Below, in pieces: positions 1-5,359 of a stretch of 5,359 nucleotides of DNA. This DNA comes from JBAWXE01 sp037144255 (GTDB taxonomy: Bacteria; Bacteroidota; Bacteroidia; Chitinophagales; Chitinophagaceae). The DNA is taken from positions 1 to 5,359 of the forward strand of contig JBAWXE010000139.1 in NCBI GenBank assembly GCA_037144255.1, read 5' to 3'. Both the position numbers and the translations under genes were made by a program. Each line of letters opens with the position of its first letter. Position 1 is the stretch's first letter. The notes beneath the pieces are model-generated. The model ran no database searches and had not been told where the DNA came from. It worked only from the letters and a program-made list of their open reading frames with translations.

Positions 1-147
1 ATCACAGTATTACGCGATTTCGGTTATGGTAGCGGCGACGAAGCTAAGCGTGTAGTAAGTAAAATGCCTAAATGGAAGCCGGGTAAGCAAAATGGCCGAC
101 CGGTAAAGGTGTACTTTACACTGCCTATCTCATTCAAGTTAGAGTAA
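1..147 (+). CDS. TonB-family energy transducer, C-terminal fragment (5' end outside window)
   Basis: Frame 1 is open from the first base to a TAA at 145-147, giving 48 residues. They contain the conserved end of the TonB C-terminal domain: a G-x-G-D-E-A segment, then V-V-x-x-M-P-K-W-K-P-G-K-Q-N-G, then a final beta strand V-Y-F-T-L-P-I-S-F-K-L-E. In known family members this domain contacts the TonB box of outer-membrane receptors and passes on energy from the ExbB/ExbD proton channel; in Bacteroidota the same domain is also fused to other periplasmic proteins, such as M56 peptidases. The N-terminal membrane anchor and linker lie outside the window, so the full architecture cannot be judged. 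A strong terminator follows 22 bp after the stop, so the gene ends its transcription unit. Confidence 0.88.
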   Translation: MTVLRDFGYGSGDEAKRVVSKMPKWKPGKQNGRPVKVYFTLPISFKLE

Positions 148-169
148 TCATTTACATGATATATTGTTT

Positions 170-205
170 AAAATGGCTATCCCCCGCAGGTAGCCATTTT
201 TATTG
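170..205 (+). terminator. Rho-independent terminator after the TonB-family gene
   Basis: A perfect 10-bp inverted repeat (AAAATGGCTA at 170-179, TAGCCATTTT at 191-200) encloses an 11-base loop, tcccccgcagg. The descending arm runs into a T-rich tail (TTTTTATTGTT from about 197). The A-run on the left and T-run on the right could make it work in both directions, but only the + strand has a gene ending here. Confidence 0.85.
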
Positions 206-319
206 TTAGCGGTTTTATAAAATCGAAACATTAAGCTAATATTCACGTACAAGGAAGCATATTAGATATTATTTTTACAGGGTTACTGGCACTATTGCTG
301 ATCATTTTAATTTATTTCA
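206..319 (+). promoter_or_regulatory. Leader region of the ompH transcription unit (promoter not resolved)
   Basis: This A/T-rich stretch lies between the terminator and the ompH start and must hold the promoter if ompH begins a transcript. The best -7-like match is TATTTTTA at 270-277, one mismatch from the Bacteroidota consensus TAnnTTTG, but no convincing TTTG -33 element sits 19-21 bp upstream. There is no Shine-Dalgarno sequence before the ATG at 320; the preceding bases are A/T-rich, as is usual in this phylum. The promoter assignment is weak. Confidence 0.3.
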
Positions 320-934
320 ATGAAAAATCTCTCTACAGTATTAAGCGCTCTGGCTTTTATAGGTGTTGTTATTCTTTTTGGTATGCACTTTTCGGGTAAG
401 TATGGTAATCCTAAGGCTGCTAGTTTGGTAGCATCGGGCTCTACAGTGCCTGCTAAGATCGCTTATGTGAACATAGATACTCTGGAAGCACACTACGAAT
501 ACCTGAAAAATAAGAAAGAAGAATTCGCTAAGCGTCAGGAGACCATGCAGGCCGAACTGCAAGGTGCAGCTGAGAAGATGCAGAACGACTATGCAGAATT
601 GCAACGTAAGGCACAAGCAGGTAGCCTGTCTCAAAGTGAGGGCCAAGCTGCTCAAAAACGTTTGGAGCAAATGCAACAGAGTTTAGAGACGCGTCGTCAG
701 GCACTGACAGAACAATTGGTCAAAGAACAGGATGTATTCAATAAAGACCTGCAGAAACGTATTGATAGCTTCTTGACAGACTATAACAAGACCAAGAATT
801 ACGATTATATCCTTTCCTATACCAGCTCCGGTTCTATCATGTTTGCCAACAAGCAATTGGATATTTCTCAGGATGTGATCAAAGGAATGAATGAGCTGGC
901 CAAAAAAATGGATGATCCGACGAAGAAAAAATAG
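320..934 (+). CDS. OmpH/Skp family periplasmic chaperone
   Basis: The 204-residue product matches the Skp/OmpH family by architecture. A hydrophobic N-terminal segment at residues 5-24 is a signal peptide or signal anchor and has no lipobox cysteine. A linker follows, then the first strand of the core, A-K-I-A-Y-V-N-I-D-T-L (45-55). A long Gln/Glu/Lys-rich coiled coil covers about 59-150 and forms the tentacle arms. The closing part (151-196) includes Y-D-Y-I-L-S-Y and the strand G-S-I-M-F-A, also typical of the family. Skp proteins work as trimers in the periplasm, holding unfolded outer-membrane proteins on the way to the BAM complex. The ATG at 320 gives a complete signal segment. It is the first gene after the terminator, and a permease gene follows 24 bp downstream. 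Ile and Arg codons (ATC/ATT, CGT) look like those of a well-expressed gene, unlike the downstream genes. Bacteroidota often carry more than one ompH copy, so no symbol is given. Confidence 0.9.
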   Translation: MKNLSTVLSALAFIGVVILFGMHFSGKYGNPKAASLVASGSTVPAKIAYVNIDTLEAHYEYLKNKKEEFAKRQETMQAELQGAAEKMQNDYAELQRKAQAGSLSQSEGQAAQKRLEQMQQSLETRRQALTEQLVKEQDVFNKDLQKRIDSFLTDYNKTKNYDYILSYTSSGSIMFANKQLDISQDVIKGMNELAKKMDDPTKKK

Positions 935-958
935 TATTTTTCTTTAAAATCCTCCTTT

Positions 959-2386
959 TTGGAAAACAAATCCTCTTTTAATCGGACACTTACCCTCTTA
1001 GATGGTACCCTGCTTGTTATAGGCTCTATGATAGGCTCAGGTATCTTTATCGTCAGTGCAGATATATCTACACATGTAGGTAGTGCAGGCTGGCTGATAG
1101 TGGTATGGTTGTTATCGGGTTTCATTACGCTATCTGCAGCATTGAGTTATGGGGAGCTGAGTGGTATGTACCCACAAGCAGGTGGACAATATGTATATCT
1201 GCGTGAGGCATATGGCAAGCTCTATGGTTTTCTTTATGGTTGGTCTTTCTTTGCTGTGATACAAACAGGTACTATAGCTGCAGTTGGTGTTGCCTTTGCA
1301 AAGTTCACAGGATATTTGGTGCCTAGTTTGGGAGAGGATAATGTACTCATCGGTGTAGCCACGGGTTTCCATATTACTGCAGCACAACTATTAGGCATAG
1401 GTACTATTGTATTGCTAACCTTCATCAATACACGAGGTGTAAAGAATGGTAAATGGATACAGTTCCTGTTCACATTTGCTAAGATAGCAGCCATGGCTGC
1501 GCTCATCATATTTGGTTTCATACTGGCAAAGGATAGTAGTATATGGCATGGCAACTGGAATGGTGCATGGATGGCCAAACAACTGAGCATATCGAAAGAT
1601 ATGATATCGCATGAAAGCTTATCGCCCGATAAACTGATCATTGCATTGTGTGTGGCTATGGTAGGTGCCTTATTCTCCAGCGATGCATGGAATAACGTAA
1701 CCTTTATAGCCGGAGAGATAAAACGCCCTGAACGTAATATAGGCTTGAGTTTGTTCATAGGCACGTTTGTAGTAACACTACTGTATGTATCTATGAACCT
1801 GATGTACCTGAATGTACTGAGTGTAAGCGAAATAGCCAGTGCTCCTAACCAACGTGTGGCATTAGCAGCAGCATTAAAGATATTTGGTACAGCAGGAACT
1901 ACTATCATAGCATTGATGATCATGGTGTCTACATTTGGTTGTAATAATGGATTGATACTATCAGGTTCCAGAGTATATTATACTATGGCCAATGACGGGC
2001 TCTTCCTACCGGCTGCCAAGAAACTGAACAGTAAGGGTGTGCCGGGCGTGGCATTGTGGATGCAATGTATCTGGGCATCGGTGCTATGCCTGAGTGGTAA
2101 GTATGGCGATCTGCTGGACTTTATCATCTTTACTGTGTTATTGTTCTATATACTGACCATAGGGGGTATTTTTATATTAAGGAAGAAACAACCCGACTTG
2201 CCAAGACCGTATAAGGCATTTGGATATCCTGTGATACCTTTGCTGTATATACTGTTGGCGAGTTTTATATGCATCGTATTGCTGATGTACAAACCCGATT
2301 ATACCTGGCCGGGATTGATCATAGTGTTAGCAGGTATCCCTGTTTATTTTATCATACAAAAGCGTAGTAAGACATCAGATGAATAA
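959..2386 (+). CDS. APC-superfamily amino acid permease (AA_permease_2 / LAT-like)
   Basis: A 475-residue, strongly hydrophobic protein with about 12 predicted membrane segments, the normal size for APC transporters. Family motifs are intact. G-S-M-I-G-S-G-I-F (22-30) in TM1 is the unwound substrate-binding helix. Y-G-E-L-S-G-M-Y-P-Q-A-G-G-Q-Y (64-78) follows TM2. TM6 carries A-W-N-N-V-T-F-I-A-G-E-I (243-254), followed by the K-R-P-E-R-N-I-G loop (255-262). This pattern is closest to the LAT/SteT-type branch, so uptake or exchange of amino acids across the inner membrane is likely; the substrate cannot be read from sequence. The start is TTG at 959: no ATG lies between the in-frame ompH stop (932-934) and this codon, and the first internal ATG (1028) would cut into TM1. 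The gene overlaps the following kinase gene by 8 bp, suggesting translational coupling. The C-terminus is a short charged tail. Confidence 0.9.
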   Translation: MENKSSFNRTLTLLDGTLLVIGSMIGSGIFIVSADISTHVGSAGWLIVVWLLSGFITLSAALSYGELSGMYPQAGGQYVYLREAYGKLYGFLYGWSFFAVIQTGTIAAVGVAFAKFTGYLVPSLGEDNVLIGVATGFHITAAQLLGIGTIVLLTFINTRGVKNGKWIQFLFTFAKIAAMAALIIFGFILAKDSSIWHGNWNGAWMAKQLSISKDMISHESLSPDKLIIALCVAMVGALFSSDAWNNVTFIAGEIKRPERNIGLSLFIGTFVVTLLYVSMNLMYLNVLSVSEIASAPNQRVALAAALKIFGTAGTTIIALMIMVSTFGCNNGLILSGSRVYYTMANDGLFLPAAKKLNSKGVPGVALWMQCIWASVLCLSGKYGDLLDFIIFTVLLFYILTIGGIFILRKKQPDLPRPYKAFGYPVIPLLYILLASFICIVLLMYKPDYTWPGLIIVLAGIPVYFIIQKRSKTSDE

Positions 2387-3377
2387 GTCAGAACTGATAC
2401 AGCTGTTTGACCGAATGAAAGACCTGCACGTAGTGGTGGTGGGTGATGTGATGCTGGATAACTATTGGTGGGGTGAAGTAGAAAGGGTTTCTCCGGAGGC
2501 ACCTGTGCCAGTAGTAGCGCTGAAGCGCAGAGAGAGCAGACTGGGTGGTGCGGCAAACGTAGCCCTGAACTGTAAAGCGCTGGGTGCTAAAGTAACACTG
2601 GCCAGTATAGTAGGGGATGATAATGATGGAACTGTACTGACACAGATAGCCAAAGATAATGGCATAGGTACAGAGTTGGTGATACGTAGCAAGCATAGAC
2701 CCACAACTACCAAGACCCGTGTGATAAGCAGGAACCAGCAGATGATGCGACTGGATGATGAAGTGAGTTCGGATCTGTATACAGAAGAGGAGCATCCGTT
2801 CATAGATAAGGTGTTACGTTTTTTACAAATAGAGAAGCCACAGGTACTGATATTTGAAGATTATAATAAGGGTGTGCTGAAGGAGAATGTGATACGCCGT
2901 ATAACTGAGCATTGCAAGGAGATAGGCACCATAACTGCTGTAGACCCTAAGAAGAAGAACTTCCTGACATATAAAGATGTGACCATCTTCAAACCGAACC
3001 TGAAAGAGGTGCGAGAAGGATTGAACATGAGTATACATGATGCCAGCATGCAAGAACTGGAAGAAGTGGATAAGGAACTGAAATCCATTCTGCATCATGC
3101 TATTACCTTCATCACACTATCTGAGAAAGGTGTGTTCTACCACGAAGGGCAGAAGGCCGCCATCATACCATCGCATATACGCAACATATCTGACGTATCG
3201 GGGGCGGGTGATACTGTAATAGCTACCGCATCGCTGATATACGCACTGAGCAAAGATGCCCGGCTGATGGCTGAGATTTCAAACATAGCAGGCGGACTGG
3301 TATGTGAGCAAGTGGGCGTAGTACCGATAGACAAACAACTATTGCAGGAAGAAAGTATACACTTACTAGTGCAGTAG
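2379..3377 (+). CDS. rfaE1: D-glycero-beta-D-manno-heptose-7-phosphate kinase (PfkB family, HldA/RfaE1 type)
   Basis: The 332 residues match the kinase half of bifunctional HldE and lack its C-terminal nucleotidyltransferase domain (HldE is about 475 residues). This is the split arrangement in which HldC/RfaE2 is a separate gene, not seen here. The enzyme would phosphorylate heptose-7-phosphate at C1 with ATP, a cytoplasmic step towards ADP- or GDP-heptose for LPS core or other glycans. Visible motifs are V-V-G-D-V-M-L-D-N-Y (20-29), V-S-P-E-A-P-V-P-V-V (37-46), the PfkB signature G-G-A-A-N-V-A-L-N (56-64), S-R-N-Q-Q-M-M-R-L-D (117-126), D-Y-N-K-G-V-L (161-167), D-P-K-K-K (189-193), K-P-N-L-K-E (205-210) and the catalytic D-V-S-G-A-G-D-T (272-279, base D278). 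The ATG at 2379 lies inside the permease 3' end (8-bp overlap). Of 28 Ile codons, 22 are ATA. Another sugar-kinase substrate is possible, but the S-R-N-Q-Q and S-P-E-A-P-V-P motifs favour heptose. Confidence 0.85.
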   Translation: MNKSELIQLFDRMKDLHVVVVGDVMLDNYWWGEVERVSPEAPVPVVALKRRESRLGGAANVALNCKALGAKVTLASIVGDDNDGTVLTQIAKDNGIGTELVIRSKHRPTTTKTRVISRNQQMMRLDDEVSSDLYTEEEHPFIDKVLRFLQIEKPQVLIFEDYNKGVLKENVIRRITEHCKEIGTITAVDPKKKNFLTYKDVTIFKPNLKEVREGLNMSIHDASMQELEEVDKELKSILHHAITFITLSEKGVFYHEGQKAAIIPSHIRNISDVSGAGDTVIATASLIYALSKDARLMAEISNIAGGLVCEQVGVVPIDKQLLQEESIHLLVQ

Positions 3378-3382
3378 TAATA

Positions 3383-4936
3383 CTAGGCAGACAACACTTT
3401 TACCTTATTCTTTTCCAGAAAGGTTTCCCATTCTGTATGCTGTGTACCCTTGAGTACACGTGGAAATTTATTCATGCCACCTTCCTTGCCTTGGCTGCGC
3501 ATGTAATCGTAGAAAGTGCTGCTAGGAAGTACTTCTACAAATACTTCTTTAAGAGCAGAGGTGCGCTCTATAGCATAGTCGTCGTTTATCTGACAAAGTG
3601 TTTCTTCTATTACTGCACGTATCTCTGTAGCATCGGCATTAGGATCATCGCAACCGATGTACCAACGATGTGCAAAGAGGTTCTCGTATTTAAAGCCAGC
3701 AACTGTGAATTCACGAACGGTGATATTGAGTTTGCGGGAAGCAGTGTCGATAGCTTTGTTCATATTGTCTACAGACATATGTTCGCCACAGAGACTTAAG
3801 AACTGTTTGGTGCGACCAACGATCACTATCTCATGCTGGGCAACATCTGTAAAGCGAACCACATCGCCAATGATATAACGCCATGCACCTGCGCAAGTGC
3901 TTATCATTACGGCATATTCCACGTTCTCCTTTACCTCGTGTACCAGATAGGTAGTAGGATTGGGTTTAGGATTGCCATCTTCATCAAAATTGGCAGCAGT
4001 AAAAGGTACGAATTCGAAGAAGATACCTGTATTCAATACCAGCTTGATGCCTTCGGCCTTGGGGCGTGCCTGAAAACCGAAAGAACCTTCAGAAGCCATG
4101 TAGGTCTCGATATAGGTAATAGGTTTGCCTAATAATTTTTTAAAGCTTTCGCGATAAGGCTCGAATGAAACACCACCATGAATATATATGGTCAGGTTGG
4201 GCCAGATCTCGTGTATGTTCTTTACTTTATGATAGCGGATAATTTCTTCGAGCACTATCTGTACCCAAGCAGGTACACCACAGATAGTAGCTACATCCCA
4301 TTGTTTGGCTTTGCGCACAATGAGTTTTATTCGCTCTTCCCATTTAGGGCGCTGAGATATTTTTTGTCCGGGTTTGTATAATAAAGTTGACATCCAGCGA
4401 GGCATGTTCTTGGCACTGATGCCCGACATATCGCCTTCGTAATATTCACCCTTCTCGTACAAAGTAGTAGTGCCACCCAACATCAATACACCCTTGCCGA
4501 AAGCGGCAGTAGGTATCTTGAAATCGGCCATACTGTATAGCTGCTTGAAACCCACATTCTTGATAGACTTGATCATGTCGTGGGTGACAGGAATATGTTT
4601 GCTGGCAGCATCGGAAGTGCCGGAACTGAGTGCGAAATATTTTACTTTGCCCGGCCATGTAACATTCTCCTCGCCCTGCTGACAACGGTACCACCACTGA
4701 TCGTACATTTCTGTATATGTATGAACGGGTACTCGTTTGCGAAAAGCTTTGATAAAATCTACTTCCTGACCGAGTATCTTATCAAAACCGTAATGTTTGC
4801 CAAAAGAAGTATACTGCCCACGCTCTAGTAAATGACGTATTACGTGGCGTTGATATATTTGTGGTGTGGCTATTCCCTTTCTAAATTTTTTTCTGAGTTG
4901 TAAGGACCGTGCTATGATATTTCCTAAGAGTGCCAT
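3383..4936 (-). CDS. GH3 auxin-responsive-promoter family protein (acyl-adenylating enzyme)
   Basis: A complete 517-residue member of the GH3 branch of the adenylate-forming (firefly luciferase/ANL) superfamily. The three nucleotide-binding motifs are all present: S-S-G-T-S-D (104-109), Y-M-A-S-E-G-S-F-G (279-287), and W-R-Y-I-I-G-D-V-V (352-360). Also visible are V-G-R-T-K-Q-F-L (373-380), C-G-E-H (383-386), which starts the switch to the C-terminal subdomain, and K-F-P-R-V-L-K-G (490-497) near the end. Plant GH3 enzymes adenylate jasmonate, auxin or benzoates and join them to amino acids. Bacterial members are common in Bacteroidota but, to my knowledge, their substrates are mostly undefined, so amide synthesis here is inference. 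The N-terminus (M-A-L-L-G-N-I-I) is typical of bacterial members and supports the ATG at 4934-4936. No signal peptide is seen, so it should be cytoplasmic. The gene stands alone and converges on the heptose kinase gene with 5 bp between stops. Confidence 0.92.
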   Translation of the reverse strand: MALLGNIIARSLQLRKKFRKGIATPQIYQRHVIRHLLERGQYTSFGKHYGFDKILGQEVDFIKAFRKRVPVHTYTEMYDQWWYRCQQGEENVTWPGKVKYFALSSGTSDAASKHIPVTHDMIKSIKNVGFKQLYSMADFKIPTAAFGKGVLMLGGTTTLYEKGEYYEGDMSGISAKNMPRWMSTLLYKPGQKISQRPKWEERIKLIVRKAKQWDVATICGVPAWVQIVLEEIIRYHKVKNIHEIWPNLTIYIHGGVSFEPYRESFKKLLGKPITYIETYMASEGSFGFQARPKAEGIKLVLNTGIFFEFVPFTAANFDEDGNPKPNPTTYLVHEVKENVEYAVMISTCAGAWRYIIGDVVRFTDVAQHEIVIVGRTKQFLSLCGEHMSVDNMNKAIDTASRKLNITVREFTVAGFKYENLFAHRWYIGCDDPNADATEIRAVIEETLCQINDDYAIERTSALKEVFVEVLPSSTFYDYMRSQGKEGGMNKFPRVLKGTQHTEWETFLEKNKVKVLSA

Positions 4937-4973
4937 CGGGATATTATAAAATATTACTTTTATTAATCAGCTA

Positions 4974-5004
4974 CAAAAGTAACCATTTAGGATGTAGTAG
5001 CGAA
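4974..5004 (-). promoter_or_regulatory. Likely promoter of the GH3 gene
   Basis: On the - strand, TACTTTTG (complement of 4974-4981) matches the Bacteroidota -7 consensus TAnnTTTG exactly. A TTCG at 5004-5001, 19 bp upstream, is a near match to the TTTG -33 element. Transcription would start around 4967, giving a leader of roughly 30 bases. The leader is A/T-rich, has no Shine-Dalgarno sequence, and can form a small hairpin, ATATT-ttat-AATAT (4954-4941), just before the start codon. No transcript data are available here. Confidence 0.55.
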
Positions 5005-5111
5005 GTTAAAGAAATGTGTAAACGATGAGTAGGGAAATGGGGTGGTTTAATGCGACTATGACGCATGTGGATAAAAGTAAATGTTACACCAAGCTCATGC
5101 ATTATTGTTAG

Positions 5112-5127
5112 TGTTGCTGACGCAACA
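5112..5127. repeat. Short perfect hairpin
   Basis: TGTTGC (5112-5117) and GCAACA (5122-5127) form a perfect 6-bp stem with the 4-base loop TGAC. On the + strand it is followed by A residues rather than T, so it is not an intrinsic terminator in that direction; on the - strand the T tract lies upstream of the hairpin, which is also wrong for a terminator. Function unknown. Confidence 0.4.
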
Positions 5128-5135
5128 AAAAGGAG

Positions 5136-5157
5136 ATTGCGGCTCGGGGGCCGCAAT
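5136..5157. repeat. GC-rich palindromic element, possible dispersed intergenic repeat
   Basis: ATTGCGGC (5136-5143) and GCCGCAAT (5150-5157) are perfect inverted arms around the 6-base loop TCGGGG. The flanks GAG on the left and GACGG on the right, together with the ATTGC...GCAATGACG frame, resemble the dispersed palindromes with GCAATGACG ends found in many intergenic regions of Bacteroidota and some other bacteria. It is clearly richer in G+C than its A/T-rich surroundings. Membership in a dispersed family is inferred from memory of the pattern, since only one copy lies in this window. Confidence 0.5.
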
Positions 5158-5283
5158 GACGGTAGAGGGGCTGAGCAGTGTAGCAATGATGAGGCAAAAG
5201 TTACATTTCTTGAGATTTTTTTTATTGTTTGTGGGAAGTTTAAAGTGTTGATTTTCATAGTGTTGTGGTTTTTCAAAGGTTAC

Positions 5284-5310
5284 CCCGAAACGAGTTCGGG
5301 ACTCCCCGAA
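5284..5310. repeat. Palindromic repeat with three CCCGAA/TTCGGG half-sites
   Basis: CCCGAA (5284-5289), TTCGGG (5295-5300) and CCCGAA (5305-5310) lie in a row. The middle arm can pair with either neighbour (loops ACGAG and ACTC), so two hairpins exclude each other. The core C-C-C-G-A-A-A-C-G-A-G-T-T-C-G-G-G resembles a widespread intergenic palindrome of Bacteroidota whose usual form is CCCGAAACGAGTTCGGGA. The right-hand extension CCCCGAATC looks like the tail of the same element. Only one copy is visible here. Confidence 0.55.
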
Positions 5311-5321
5311 TCTGTTTAATT

Positions 5322-5329
5322 TATTTTTG
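5322..5329 (+). promoter_or_regulatory. Candidate -7 element for a rightward gene beyond the window
   Basis: TATTTTTG is an exact match to TAnnTTTG. No good TTTG -33 element is found at the usual distance; the nearest TTCG (5295-5298) lies inside the palindromic repeat and is 23 bp away. In an A/T-rich spacer a chance match is quite possible. Confidence 0.3.
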
Positions 5330-5343
5330 AGGGTCGCATTTGG

Positions 5344-5356
5344 GTTACAGTGTAAC
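5344..5356. promoter_or_regulatory. Perfect palindrome GTTACA-g-TGTAAC, possible operator
   Basis: Two 6-base arms (5344-5349 and 5351-5356) are perfectly symmetrical around one base. The size and symmetry fit a dimeric regulator site. It lies 14 bp downstream of the promoter-like TATTTTTG, where a bound repressor would block transcription. No regulator is known for it from this window, and the window ends 3 bp later. Confidence 0.3.
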
Positions 5357-5359
5357 ATT

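Larger units (their letters stand above)
4937..5359. other. 423-bp intergenic region without a convincing gene
   Basis: No reading frame here has a recognisable protein. Those open across it simply translate through palindromic repeats. What it does hold: the GH3 promoter at its left end; a series of inverted repeats (ATGCG/CGCAT at 5050-5066, TGTTGC/GCAACA at 5112-5127, and the repeats listed separately); a T8 tract at 5216-5223; and a promoter-like TATTTTTG near the right end. The region is divergent from the GH3 gene and may also carry the upstream region of a gene beyond the window edge. Confidence 0.6.

Noticed and set aside
241..402. Hydrophobic open frame G-L-L-A-L-L-L-I-I-L-I-Y-F before and into ompH
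   Set aside because: It has no ATG, GTG or TTG start before the hydrophobic stretch, and its end overlaps the ompH signal region out of frame. A/T-rich sequence readily encodes such segments.
1234..1923. 229-codon - strand open frame opposite the permease gene
   Set aside because: It is a shadow of the permease coding strand; the + strand frame carries intact family motifs along its length.
3366..3386. CTAGT...ACTAG inverted repeat at the converging gene ends as a bidirectional terminator
   Set aside because: Only 5 bp of A/T-rich stem, an 11-base loop and no T-run on either side.
3437..3799. 120-codon + strand open frame opposite the GH3 gene
   Set aside because: It is a shadow frame with Cys- and Tyr-rich composition and no recognisable motif, fully inside a well-supported gene on the other strand.
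5065..5319. 84-codon + strand open frame
   Set aside because: Its C-terminus (G-Y-P-E-T-S-S-G-L-P-E-S) is again translated palindrome, and the hydrophobic part comes from a T-rich tract.
5095..5358. 87-codon - strand open frame at the right edge
   Set aside because: It reads through both palindromic repeats (G-E-S-R-T-R-F-G is the translated repeat), has low-complexity Asn/Lys-rich parts and matches no family I recognise.
1..5359. CRISPR array, tRNA or rRNA genes, insertion sequence
   Set aside because: No regularly spaced direct repeats, no cloverleaf or rRNA-like stretch, and no transposase motif was seen on either strand.

Overview
The window looks like a chromosomal segment from a member of the Bacteroidota, probably near Chitinophagaceae. 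The grounds are the protein family types (a TonB C-terminus with the Bacteroidota-style W-K-P-G-K-Q-N-G core, a Skp/OmpH protein with an N-terminal membrane segment, a stand-alone heptose-phosphate kinase, a bacterial GH3 protein), A/T-rich leaders without Shine-Dalgarno sequences, and matches to the TAnnTTTG -7 promoter element. The genus is inference only.

Layout. Bases 1-147 are the last 48 codons of a TonB-family protein, followed by a strong intrinsic terminator (170-205). After a 172-bp gap, three genes run on the + strand: an OmpH/Skp-like periplasmic chaperone (320-934), an APC-superfamily amino acid permease (959-2386, TTG start 24 bp after the ompH stop) and a PfkB-type D-glycero-beta-D-manno-heptose-7-phosphate kinase (2379-3377, overlapping the permease by 8 bp). 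The tight spacing suggests one transcript. On the - strand, converging with only 5 bp between stop codons, is a complete GH3 auxin-responsive-promoter family protein (4936-3383), an ATP-dependent acyl-adenylating/amide-synthetase-like enzyme, with a likely promoter at 4974-4981. The last 423 bp (4937-5359) hold no convincing gene. They carry several inverted repeats, two of which resemble dispersed intergenic palindromes, and a possible rightward promoter near the edge.

How the genes fit together. Skp/OmpH (outer-membrane protein folding) and the heptose kinase (LPS-core or other heptose-glycan precursor) both serve the cell envelope, and TonB energises outer-membrane transport. The permease between them has no obvious envelope role, and the GH3 protein is a separate unit of unknown substrate. 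No clearly new multi-gene system is visible. The points most worth a second look are the GH3 enzyme, the permease/kinase coupling, the sharp isoleucine-codon change between ompH and the kinase gene, and the hairpin-rich right-hand intergenic region.
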